Virus record (IMG/VR): IMGVR_UViG_3300005329_000007
Span: 1-44,331 of that record
Origin: a virus
DNA: 44,331 nt
Strand: one strand, 5' to 3'
A model generated the notes under the pieces. That model was not told where the DNA came from and ran no database searches. It saw only the letters and a list, made by a program, of their open reading frames with translations. This document shows, piece after piece, positions 16,224 to 22,780 of the stretch. The position numbers were made by a program, and so were the translations under genes. Position 1 is the stretch's first letter, and each line of letters begins with the position of its first letter.

Positions 16224-17597
16224 TTACACCGCTTGTGCCTGGGCCTCTTCATCCGCCCAGGCTTCTTCCCAAATCCGGTTGAACATGGCCTGCCCATCCT
16301 TCGCCTGCGACGGGTACAGATGGGAGTAGACCTTCAAGGTGATCGACGGATCGGCGTGGCGCATGACGTGCGCGACGACCGTGTGCGGCACGCCCTTGTT
16401 GATCAGGAACGTGGCGCAATCGTGACGGAGGTCATGCAGCGTCTTGCTGGCGCCGTCCTGGGGCTCCAGGGCCGCGCGCTCGACCAGGGCGGAGAACCAG
16501 TTGCCCAGGCTGGTCGGCTCGTACACCGCGCCGTCGGAGCTGCTGCGCGACCGCGTCGCCTTCGCCGCCCGAATGCTCGGCCAGACCCAGGCGCTGTCCG
16601 CGACCGGGTTGGACGGGATCACGTACGGGATGCCCGTGCGCGCCGTGGGCGACTTGACGTACAGCGCGTCGGTCTTGGCGCCCGCCTCCCAGCTCTTGCC
16701 CAGGAACGCCAGGCGGTCGCGGGTGGCGCGCAGCATGGCCATCGAGCGGTCGCTCAGGAACAGCGGCCCCTCGACGCGGCCCTCCGACTCCTTCGTGCCA
16801 GGCAGGATACGCGTGAGGCGCGCCTCAGCCTTGCCGCTGGCGACGACGTGGCGGCGCAGGGTGATCGAGTGGGTCTCCCAGTCGATGTCGCCCCACTGCA
16901 ACCCGGCGATCTCGGAGCGGCGCAGGCCGGCGTCGGTCGCCACCTGAATGATCGAGGCGCGGTAGTCCTCGCCAGCGGCTTCGATCAGGCGGCGGGTCTC
17001 GGACGGGCTGCCCACCCAGGGCGTCTTGTGCTCCTCGTGCTCCTTCGCGACGGCGAGCGCGCGGTTGACGTTGACGTGCATCTCCTCGATCAGCATGGCC
17101 GCGTTGAACATCGCCCGCAGGCGGCTCAGCATGTAGTTGATCGACGGCACGCCGACGCCCGCCTCAAGCAGGTGCCGCTTGTAGTCGTTGATGCGCCTGG
17201 TGCTCAGCTCGCGGAAGACGATCGGCCCGATCGGCGCGACGCCCTCCGGCGCGGCGCAGATCAGGTTCTCGATCACCCAGCGGTAGTTGTCCGTGGTGGT
17301 CGCGGTCGCCTTCGGGCGGACGACGGTGTCCAGATACTCGCGCGCCCAGGCGGCGGTGGTGATGCCCTTGAGCACCTTGCCGCCCGCCTTCTCGCCGTCC
17401 TTCAGCTTGCGGATGACCTCGTCGCGCCGTTCGATGACGACGTCCAGGCTGGTTGCCTTCGGGCGAGCGAAGATCGGCGCCTTCGTGTCGGGATTGGTCC
17501 CGATCTGCACCTTGGCCATGTAGCGGCCGTCGGCCAGCTTGTAGATGCCTGTGGGCAGGGCGCGCGGCGCGCGAGTGCTAGGCTGTGAGCGTGCCAT
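16224..17597 (-). CDS. int: Tyrosine recombinase integrase, 457 aa
   Basis: The site-specific recombinase that integrates the phage genome. An arm-binding-like N-terminus (about 15-50) is followed by a SAM-like core-binding domain (about 80-185) and a catalytic domain with the full set of residues: R226 (GLRRSE), K269 (GTKES), H388 and R391 (LHDLRH), H414 (MRHAD) and nucleophile Y424 (KVYSHLYP). Start at ATG 17597 is set by GAGGAGTAGAC upstream; the longer frame to 17840 reads through the intergenic region and overlaps the HTH gene. It makes the phage temperate. Confidence 0.95.
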   Translation of the reverse strand: MARSQPSTRAPRALPTGIYKLADGRYMAKVQIGTNPDTKAPIFARPKATSLDVVIERRDEVIRKLKDGEKAGGKVLKGITTAAWAREYLDTVVRPKATATTTDNYRWVIENLICAAPEGVAPIGPIVFRELSTRRINDYKRHLLEAGVGVPSINYMLSRLRAMFNAAMLIEEMHVNVNRALAVAKEHEEHKTPWVGSPSETRRLIEAAGEDYRASIIQVATDAGLRRSEIAGLQWGDIDWETHSITLRRHVVASGKAEARLTRILPGTKESEGRVEGPLFLSDRSMAMLRATRDRLAFLGKSWEAGAKTDALYVKSPTARTGIPYVIPSNPVADSAWVWPSIRAAKATRSRSSSDGAVYEPTSLGNWFSALVERAALEPQDGASKTLHDLRHDCATFLINKGVPHTVVAHVMRHADPSITLKVYSHLYPSQAKDGQAMFNRIWEEAWADEEAQAQAV

Positions 17598-17773
17598 GAA
17601 TCGTCTACTCCTCGTGGCACCACGCCCCCGGTAGTTGACGCTACGCGGGGGCACTTCTGTGCCTCTGTGGTCGCCGCCTGGCTGGCGGCGCCGCGCAGAG
17701 GATACGGGAAAGTTTGGTACCACGGCCCAGTAATTGATCGGGCCGGCGGTAGAACTACCACCGTGGAGCGGGC
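17598..17773. promoter_or_regulatory. Integrase leader; candidate attP/regulatory region
   Basis: A 176-bp gap next to the integrase, the commonest place for attP. It holds a strong imperfect hairpin at 17624-17652 (GCCCCCG.GTAG / CTACGCGGGGGC), one GGTACC at 17716-17721 and a small inverted repeat GGTAG-AA-CTACC near 17750. No tRNA-like sequence is seen, so the attachment core cannot be named. Confidence 0.4.
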
Positions 17774-18262
17774 TCATGGCTCGGTTCCCCAGGCGAGCTG
17801 CCAGCGGGGCGGCCAGCCGGTCTTGTAGCGCTTGACCCACCAGCGCACGGTCGTCGCGGGCTGGTCCATGCGGCGTCCGACGGCCGCGTAGGAGACGTAG
17901 GGCTCGGGGTCGCCGGCGTCCTGCAACTCCTGGCGAATCGCGCGGTAGACGGGGAGCAGCTCCCGCACCGCCTCCATTGGTGAACGGAAGCGGCCGGTGC
18001 CTGGCGGCCGTCCCCCGTGGTTCTCGTGGCGCTCTCGCTCGTCCAACTCACCCACCTCTTGCAGCCGATACTGGAGCCATGTCGACACCCGATCGGGCGT
18101 GACGCGGAGATCAGGACGACCTCCGTCGGACGCGCGATCGAGGAGCTGACGACGTAACTGGCGCCAGTCGGTGGGCGGGTGGCGGGAGTCGGCCCGTCGC
18201 ACCAGCGCCCCCACGAGCTGCTGGGTGTTGGCCGGACTGTTCAGCGCTGACTCGTTGAGCAT
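17774..18262 (-). CDS. HTH DNA-binding protein, probable regulator, 162 aa
   Basis: It starts at ATG 18262 with AGAAAGG upstream (MLNESALNSPANTQQLVG). The C-terminal region contains a helix-turn-helix-like segment (YVSYAAVGRRMDQPATTVRWWVKRYKTG) with the pattern of a recognition helix. The middle is Arg/Asp-rich. It is first in the leftward block and faces the early operon across a 300-bp divergent control region, the usual place for a lysogeny regulator. The specific family is not recognised. Confidence 0.68.
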   Translation of the reverse strand: MLNESALNSPANTQQLVGALVRRADSRHPPTDWRQLRRQLLDRASDGGRPDLRVTPDRVSTWLQYRLQEVGELDERERHENHGGRPPGTGRFRSPMEAVRELLPVYRAIRQELQDAGDPEPYVSYAAVGRRMDQPATTVRWWVKRYKTGWPPRWQLAWGTEP

Positions 18263-18562
18263 GCAAAGCCTTTCTCGAAGGGCACCAGGGCCACCTCCCC
18301 TTCGCGATGGCCCTGTTGTTCTGATGGTTGTTAGCGCCTCCTCACACAATCGATACCCGACCGTGTGTACCCCACCCCCTGGCTAGATGGCAAGCAACGA
18401 TGCCGACAAAAAATCGATAGGAAAGTCCGATTGCGGGCCGAACGTAGGCCGAACATCGGCCGCTCGGCGTATTTGTTGTTCGTTTAATACGTGATAGTTG
18501 CCTGGTAATTCGTCTGCCGGCGCCTAGCGAGGGGTGCCCGGCCGGGGGCACCGTGGCGCCCC
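18263..18562. promoter_or_regulatory. Divergent control region with three 11-bp-spaced repeats
   Basis: This gap separates the leftward HTH/integrase block from the rightward early operon. It contains GGCCGAAC at 18436-18443 and 18447-18454 and a degenerate GGCCGCTC at 18458-18465, spaced one helical turn apart. An AT-rich patch (about 18470-18505) follows, and a hairpin GGTGCCC-N6-GGGCACC at 18533-18552 lies ten bases before the early ATG. No confident -35/-10 pair could be assigned. A short leftward frame here looks spurious. Confidence 0.5.
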
Positions 18563-18751
18563 ATGCCCCTACGAGCCATCTATATCCGACTGACGCCGAG
18601 CGAGCTGCGGCTGCTGGAGCAGATGGCTGGCGAGGATCACCGCATCCTGCAAGACCAGGCCGCGCACCTCGTCAGCCAGGCAGTTCAGAAGTACGCCGCT
18701 GACAAGGCCTACGAGGCCCTGCTGACCGAGGACATCGAGGCGACGGCGTGA
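18563..18751 (+). CDS. Ribbon-helix-helix-like small protein, 62 aa
   Basis: An N-terminal strand (RAIYIRLTPSEL) followed by two helices (LRLLEQMAGED, LQDQAAHLVSQAVQKYAAD) matches the Arc/MetJ-type ribbon-helix-helix layout, which usually acts as a dimeric DNA-binding regulator. It is first in the early operon. There is no Shine-Dalgarno sequence; a hairpin ends ten bases before the ATG, so initiation may be controlled or leaderless. The stop overlaps the next GTG. Confidence 0.65.
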   Translation: MPLRAIYIRLTPSELRLLEQMAGEDHRILQDQAAHLVSQAVQKYAADKAYEALLTEDIEATA

Positions 18752-19011
18752 GCCCGCGCCGCCGCCGCCGCCGTGACGACGAAGACGAGGGGCTGCCGAT
18801 CATCCCCAACGCACCGGTGCTGCTGCTGACCATGGAACAGGTCGCAGCGTTGTGCCAGGTGAGCGTCAGTCGAGTGCGCGACTGGACGCTCCTGCCTGGT
18901 TTTCCCGTGATGCGGACCCCGCACATGGTCCGCATTCACGCTCGGCTGCTGGAGGACTGGCTGGCCAGCCAGAGCCAGGAGCAGCCACCTTCCCAGGAGA
19001 AGGTCGCATGA
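18748..19011 (+). CDS. Excisionase-like HTH protein, 87 aa
   Basis: The centre (LLTMEQVAALCQVSVSRVRDW, then FPVMRTPHMVRIHARLLEDWLASQ) is the HTH_17/MerR-like winged helix of excisionase-family proteins. A basic Arg tract lies at the N-terminus. It may act as the recombination directionality factor for the integrase or as a small regulator. GTG start overlapping the previous stop (GTGA). Confidence 0.78.
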   Translation: MSPRRRRRRDDEDEGLPIIPNAPVLLLTMEQVAALCQVSVSRVRDWTLLPGFPVMRTPHMVRIHARLLEDWLASQSQEQPPSQEKVA

Positions 19012-19265
19012 TGGTTGAAGATCCGACGGCGATCGTTCACGAGCTTCAGGTGGTCGGACACCTGTTGCGGCAGATCCTCGACCGACTGGCGAGCGAGCAG
19101 ACGCAGCCGTCGTCGGTCGAGATCAAGACCTCCACGCGCGGCGTGGACATCACCACCAAGGTGTACGCCGGCAGCCCGGTCCGCGAGGCCGGCGACGCGG
19201 CGATCGACGAATTCGTCCGCGTCGGCAAGGAGGTCGAGCGGCGGCTGATGGGCCAGGCCGCGTGA
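19008..19265 (+). CDS. Hypothetical early protein, 85 aa
   Basis: It begins ATGATG, the first ATG overlapping the previous TGA. An N-terminal helix (AIVHELQVVGHLLRQILDRLASEQ) precedes a beta-rich part (SSVEIKTSTRGVDITTKVYAG) and a C-terminal helix (AIDEFVRVGKEVERRLMG). Found next to the following gene, it may be a partner of it. Family not recognised. Confidence 0.7.
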   Translation: MMVEDPTAIVHELQVVGHLLRQILDRLASEQTQPSSVEIKTSTRGVDITTKVYAGSPVREAGDAAIDEFVRVGKEVERRLMGQAA

Positions 19266-19633
19266 CGAACGGCGAACCGCGCCGCCTGCTGGTGAACGGT
19301 GACAAGACGTTCATGGTCACCATTCCGACCGACGCGCACCTGACCTTCGGCCCCTGGTCGCCGCCCAGGACGGACAACGAGAAGTACCGCACCGACGAGC
19401 AGAAGCGCGGCACGCTGCGCGTGTACGCCGCCGACAAGAAGTCGATCCTGGCGGTGTTCAGCGGCGTCACCAGCTTCCGCGACCTGTCGCTGATCAGCTA
19501 CGCGGAGCAGGTGGAGCGGGTGGAGTCCGAGACGATCTGGAAGGACGACGCCAACGGCTACTTCCGCCAGACGAAGGGCACCCGCGCCACGGAGTGGATC
19601 GACCGCGCGCCACCGCTGCCGGAACCGTCATGA
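19262..19633 (+). CDS. Hypothetical early protein, 123 aa
   Basis: GTG start in the overlap with the previous stop. A beta-rich soluble protein with FMVTIPTDAHLTFGPWSPP, GTLRVYAADKKSILAVFSGVTSFRDLSL and a Pro-rich tail. No domain is recognised. Overlaps on both sides show it belongs to the early operon. Confidence 0.7.
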   Translation: MTNGEPRRLLVNGDKTFMVTIPTDAHLTFGPWSPPRTDNEKYRTDEQKRGTLRVYAADKKSILAVFSGVTSFRDLSLISYAEQVERVESETIWKDDANGYFRQTKGTRATEWIDRAPPLPEPS

Positions 19634-19839
19634 CCAGGCCGCTCACGGCGCGCCAGGTGGACGTGTGCGAGGGCGCCAAGACCCCGCGCTGCCGCTGCCG
19701 TTGTGGCGGAGCGTTCCACGGCACCGCGCGCTCGACGCTGCCGGAGTACTTCGAGCAGCTCCCCGAGGCGGACCCGCATTGGCTCAAGGAAAAGTCGCGG
19801 CAGCTCCCGCTGCCAGCCCCAGTTGGAGCACGCCAGTAA
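19630..19839 (+). CDS. Small Cys-rich early protein, 69 aa
   Basis: It contains CEGAKTPRCRCRCGGAFHG, a CxCxC cluster that is a probable metal site, and an acidic helical tail (LPEYFEQLPEADPHWLKE). The TPRCRCRCGG pattern recurs in actinobacterial mobile elements (recollection) but without known function. The ATG overlaps the preceding TGA. Confidence 0.68.
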   Translation: MTRPLTARQVDVCEGAKTPRCRCRCGGAFHGTARSTLPEYFEQLPEADPHWLKEKSRQLPLPAPVGARQ

Positions 19840-20024
19840 TGCGCGAGATCGTCGTCAACACGCGGGCACAGAACCGCAAGCTTGCCCAGGAAAACGAGGC
19901 GCTGCGGCGGCAGAACTTCCGCCTGCGCGCCGTGCTCACCCACAAGTGCAACCAGTGCCCTGCGGGCGAAGCCTGCCCCGAGCTGGTGCGCCTGACCAAG
20001 GAGGCGCTCAATGCAACTCAGTAA
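19839..20024 (+). CDS. Coiled-coil Cys-rich small protein, 61 aa
   Basis: A helical charged N-terminus (RAQNRKLAQENEALRRQNFRL) looks like a short coiled coil. It is followed by CNQCPAGEACPELV with three cysteines. The ATG shares its first base with the previous TAA, and its end overlaps the next gene by 14 bp. Function unknown. Confidence 0.65.
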   Translation: MREIVVNTRAQNRKLAQENEALRRQNFRLRAVLTHKCNQCPAGEACPELVRLTKEALNATQ

Positions 20025-20337
20025 TCCGCCGCGCCTGGTGCGCGTGACATTCCGCAAGCAGGTATCGGACGGCAACTACGGCACCGAAGCGGCGGAGGTC
20101 CAGCTCGACTGGACGGTGACCGACGAGGAGCTGTCGACTGCCGACGTCGAGGCCGCCCTGGACATGCTGGCCCAGGCGCGCGAGGTGGTGCACAACGAGC
20201 TGCGCCGCTCGCCGTCGGCCGCTGTCCGCCGCTCGGTCGAGATGGCCACGCCGCCAGTCACCAGCTCCCGTGCCCCACGGACGACCGCGCCGCCGCTCCC
20301 GCCTGAGGACGACGACGGCGAGAAGCTGCCCTTCTGA
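20011..20337 (+). CDS. Early protein with SSB-like acidic tail, 108 aa
   Basis: The body begins with a strand-rich part (RLVRVTFRKQVSDGNYGTEAAEVQLDW) and a helix (STADVEAALDMLAQAREVVHNEL), then a Ser/Pro/Thr linker, and ends PEDDDGEKLPF. A flexible linker plus an acidic tip ending in Pro-Phe is the hallmark of single-stranded-DNA-binding proteins, where it recruits repair enzymes. The body is not an obvious OB fold, so it may be a divergent SSB, a mimic of its tail, or chance. Confidence 0.65.
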   Translation: MQLSNPPRLVRVTFRKQVSDGNYGTEAAEVQLDWTVTDEELSTADVEAALDMLAQAREVVHNELRRSPSAAVRRSVEMATPPVTSSRAPRTTAPPLPPEDDDGEKLPF

Positions 20338-20708
20338 TGGCGCTGGTGTTGGCCGGCGCCCTGGTGCTGGCGTCGATGTCGAGTGACGGGACGCCCCCCG
20401 GCTCGGAGGGTGTTGGAGGCGACGACACCGAGCTGGTGGTGGGCGCCCCGTCGGAGCCAGCGTACGGCGTGTGGGACCGCCTTGCCTACTGTGAATCGAC
20501 CGGCCGCTGGTGGGCGAACACCGGCAATGGCTACTACGGAGGACTCCAGATGGACCTGACGTTCTGGCGACGTCACGGCGGGCTCCAGTACGCAGCGCGA
20601 CCGGACCTCGCCTCGCGCTCGCAGCAGATCGCCGTCGCCCAGGTCGGGCAGTCCGTCCAGGGCTGGGGTGCCTGGCCGGTGTGCAGCCGGCTCGCGGGGC
20701 TCCGCTGA
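20337..20708 (+). CDS. Rpf-like transglycosylase, exported, 123 aa
   Basis: The C-terminal ~80 residues match the resuscitation-promoting-factor catalytic domain: VWDRLAYCESTGRWWANTGN (candidate catalytic Glu in AYCES), YYGGLQMDLTFWRRHGG, then ASRSQQIAVAQVGQ and GWGAWPVCSRL, with the two conserved cysteines. A hydrophobic N-terminus (ALVLAGALVLASM) is a signal peptide or anchor. It cuts peptidoglycan glycan strands. It is unusual that it sits in the early replication operon rather than with the lysis genes. The domain is typical of Actinobacteria. Confidence 0.87.
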   Translation: MALVLAGALVLASMSSDGTPPGSEGVGGDDTELVVGAPSEPAYGVWDRLAYCESTGRWWANTGNGYYGGLQMDLTFWRRHGGLQYAARPDLASRSQQIAVAQVGQSVQGWGAWPVCSRLAGLR

Positions 20709-21067
20709 TGGACCCGCTGTTCCCCGAGCGCGACCCATCCAATGCCCTGAAGGGCGAGGCGTACAAGGCGGACGGCATGCGCCGCGCGGAGATGGGCACG
20801 CCACCCACCTGGCGCGGCTGGGCGGAGGATGCGCTGCGCTACGTCGCGGAGCACCGCGAGCTGTTCACCACCGACGCGGTGTGGGCGGTGCTGTTGCACT
20901 GGAAAGCGCCGCCACCACCGGAGCCGCGCGCCCTGGGCCCGCTCATGAAAGCCGCCGCCGGTTGGGGCTGGTGCTCGCACACCGGCGAATACCGCCAGAG
21001 CGTCCACGCGGCGAACCACCGCCGCCCCATCGCGATCTATCGGTCGCACCTGTACGGAGGCAAGTGA
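20708..21067 (+). CDS. Winged-helix-like early protein, 119 aa
   Basis: The motif order FTTDAVWAVL, PEPRALGPLMKAAAGWGWC and HRRPIAIYRSHL matches a common family of small phage proteins with a wing-helix-like fold found among replication genes (recollection, no name). An N-terminal helix is rich in Lys/Arg and Asp. The ATG overlaps the preceding stop by one base. Confidence 0.7.
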   Translation: MDPLFPERDPSNALKGEAYKADGMRRAEMGTPPTWRGWAEDALRYVAEHRELFTTDAVWAVLLHWKAPPPPEPRALGPLMKAAAGWGWCSHTGEYRQSVHAANHRRPIAIYRSHLYGGK

Positions 21068-21309
21068 TGGACCCGGAGAACCTGACCCTGGAGCAGAAGC
21101 TGGACCTCCTGGCGGCCTCGCAGGAGATGTTGCAGACCATCCTCGTGGCGCTCTGCGTACTGGAGCTGGACCGCACCGGTCAGGGGCCGAAGATCAGCGC
21201 AAAGGCGAAGGTGGGGCTGCTCAAGACGCTTGCGGGATTCGCTCAGACGGTGATCCTGTCGGACCTCGACGAGGCCGCCGCCGCCATCCACCGGCCGGGG
21301 AAGAACTGA
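21067..21309 (+). CDS. Small helical early protein, 80 aa
   Basis: Unrecognised. The N-terminal MDPENLTLEQKLDLLAASQEML and a moderately hydrophobic helix (TILVALCVLELD) precede a basic helix (KAKVGLLKTLAGFAQ). It is translated in the early operon with one-base overlaps on both sides. Confidence 0.65.
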   Translation: MDPENLTLEQKLDLLAASQEMLQTILVALCVLELDRTGQGPKISAKAKVGLLKTLAGFAQTVILSDLDEAAAAIHRPGKN

Positions 21310-21449
21310 TGGACCCCGACCAGTTTCTCGCGTACCACCGCAACCTCCACCGCCGCCGCCAGAACGCGCGGGTGGCAGTCCTGTTGATCTGGCTTGGCTT
21401 GTGTGTCGCCGCCCTGGTGGTGCTGGTGATGGTGTGGAGTCGCGTGTGA
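21309..21449 (+). CDS. Single-pass membrane protein, 46 aa
   Basis: A basic N-terminus (HRNLHRRRQNAR) is followed by one strong transmembrane helix of about 22 residues (VAVLLIWLGLCVAALVVLVM). One-base overlap with the previous gene and a GTGA overlap with recT show it is a genuine operon member. Its role is unknown. Confidence 0.65.
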   Translation: MDPDQFLAYHRNLHRRRQNARVAVLLIWLGLCVAALVVLVMVWSRV

Positions 21450-22207
21450 CCGAAACGCAGATGGAGAAGCGCCAGTCCGGGCTGACGCTGGCAATGGTGG
21501 TCGAGATGACCGGCTACGCGCCGGCGGAGATCGCCCTGATCGCGCGCACCGTGGCGACCGACGCCAACTTGCAGGAGCTGGCGATGTTCCTGCGGAGCTG
21601 CCGCCTGCTGAAGCTCGACCCGCTGCTGCGCCAGGCGTACCTGATCAAGCGCAAGGGCAAGGCGACGTTGCAGGTGGGCATCGACGGGTTCCGCTCGCTG
21701 GCGGACCGCCAGGGCAACTACGCGGGCAGCTCCGAGCCGACGTTCCGTGGCCGCAAGGAGCTGCGCCTGGGCGACCAGACGATCGTCGTCCCCGAGTACG
21801 CCCAGGTGGTGACGTGGAAGCTCGTCCAGGGCCACAAGGCGAGCTTCGTCGGAGAGGCACGCTGGGACGAGTTTTACCCCGGCGCCAAGGACGGCTTCAT
21901 GTGGCACAAGATGCCGCACCACCAGCTCGCGAAGTGCGCCGAGGCGCAGTCGCTGCGGAAGGGCTGGCCCGCCGTCCTGGGCGCCATCGAGATGTCCCCC
22001 GACCTCGACGCGGGCGGCCCAGGCGTGAGCGTCGAGGAGCTGCCCGCCGTCGAGATCGCCCAGGATGCCCCAAAACCGCGCCAGGAACGCGCTACGCCCA
22101 CAGTGTCGATGAGTGACTACAACCGCGTGATCCACGGCGAAGACGACCCAGGGGCCGCCGTGGCCCCCGAATCGGAGACGCCTGACGATGATGCAGCGGA
22201 TCGCTAG
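21446..22207 (+). CDS. recT: RecT/Bet-family single-strand annealing protein, 253 aa
   Basis: GTG start at 21446 overlapping the previous stop. The core shows the Bet/RecT pattern: MFLRSCRLLKLDPLLRQAYL, QVGIDGFRSLADRQGNYAG, VTWKLVQGHKASFVGEARW and HHQLAKCAEAQSLRKGWP. Such proteins anneal complementary single strands during phage recombination and replication. The C-terminal ~60 residues are acidic and disordered. No partner exonuclease gene is evident in the operon. Confidence 0.9.
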   Translation: MTETQMEKRQSGLTLAMVVEMTGYAPAEIALIARTVATDANLQELAMFLRSCRLLKLDPLLRQAYLIKRKGKATLQVGIDGFRSLADRQGNYAGSSEPTFRGRKELRLGDQTIVVPEYAQVVTWKLVQGHKASFVGEARWDEFYPGAKDGFMWHKMPHHQLAKCAEAQSLRKGWPAVLGAIEMSPDLDAGGPGVSVEELPAVEIAQDAPKPRQERATPTVSMSDYNRVIHGEDDPGAAVAPESETPDDDAADR

Positions 22208-22218
22208 GCGGGTGCGCG

Positions 22219-22524
22219 ATGACTGCCGAGACCGTTCTTCCTCAGGTTGTCGTCAACGCGGCCCCGCCCATGTCGCTGCACTACCTGTGCCACGAGGTCG
22301 TCCAGGCTGAGCTGTCGGCGCGCCACTGGGAGCGCCATGGCGTGTGGGACAAGGCGGAGTGGTGGGAGGCGTACGGCGAGCGGCTGTACACCTGGCTGTA
22401 CGCCTGGCACCGTGGCAACCACGCGCGTCTGCATGTCTGCCCGAGCTGCGGAAGGATTCACGAGAACCTGCCCGGTTACCTGACCTGTTTCTCGTGTGGC
22501 GCGCACTGGATTGCGCGTGTCTGA
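22219..22524 (+). CDS. Early protein with C-terminal zinc ribbon, 101 aa
   Basis: A helical N-terminal part (LHYLCHEVVQAELSARHWER, YGERLYTWLYAWHRGNHA) precedes a CPSCGRIHENLP...CFSCGAHW ribbon at about 74-96. The second CxxC is followed by a WIA tail. It lies between recT and the ATPase gene, so a replication or recombination role is possible but not shown. Confidence 0.7.
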   Translation: MTAETVLPQVVVNAAPPMSLHYLCHEVVQAELSARHWERHGVWDKAEWWEAYGERLYTWLYAWHRGNHARLHVCPSCGRIHENLPGYLTCFSCGAHWIARV

Positions 22525-22780
22525 CGCGGAGCGTCAGCACTACCTCCGGATCCTCCACCGCCTCCAAGAACTCGCCTGGAAATACGGACCTCCGCTCGAA
22601 CCACCGGCGGAGGAGGTGGCGTGCGTCCCTACGTGGGGTCCGGTTGGAGTCCTGGCCGCGCGCATGCTGACGGAGGATGACCTGAACCACTTGTTGGCGC
22701 ACCACCGTGAAATGGTCGGTATTGAGCGAGCACGCTCAGGCAAGCACGGCGTACGCGAACCGAAAGGTGCGGACTGGTGA
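22517..22780 (+). CDS. Hypothetical early protein, 87 aa
   Basis: The chosen start is GTG 22517 (MSDAERQHYLRILHRLQEL), overlapping the previous stop by 8 bp; an upstream in-frame GTG at 22496 is less likely. Mostly helical, with LTEDDLNHLLAHHREM. Function unknown. It overlaps the following ATPase gene by GTGA. Confidence 0.65.
   Translation: MSDAERQHYLRILHRLQELAWKYGPPLEPPAEEVACVPTWGPVGVLAARMLTEDDLNHLLAHHREMVGIERARSGKHGVREPKGADW

Noticed and set aside
16321-16335. GGAGTAGAC on + inside the integrase gene
   Set aside because: It is the complement of the codons for KVYSH around the catalytic tyrosine and has no following start codon; taken as chance.
17597-17840. Extended integrase start at 17840
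   Set aside because: It would overlap the upstream HTH gene and read through a hairpin-rich gap; ATG 17597 has a clear ribosome site.
18342-18551. 69-codon frame on - in the divergent control region
   Set aside because: Arg/Thr/Gly-rich shadow-like sequence with no ribosome site, covering operator-like repeats.
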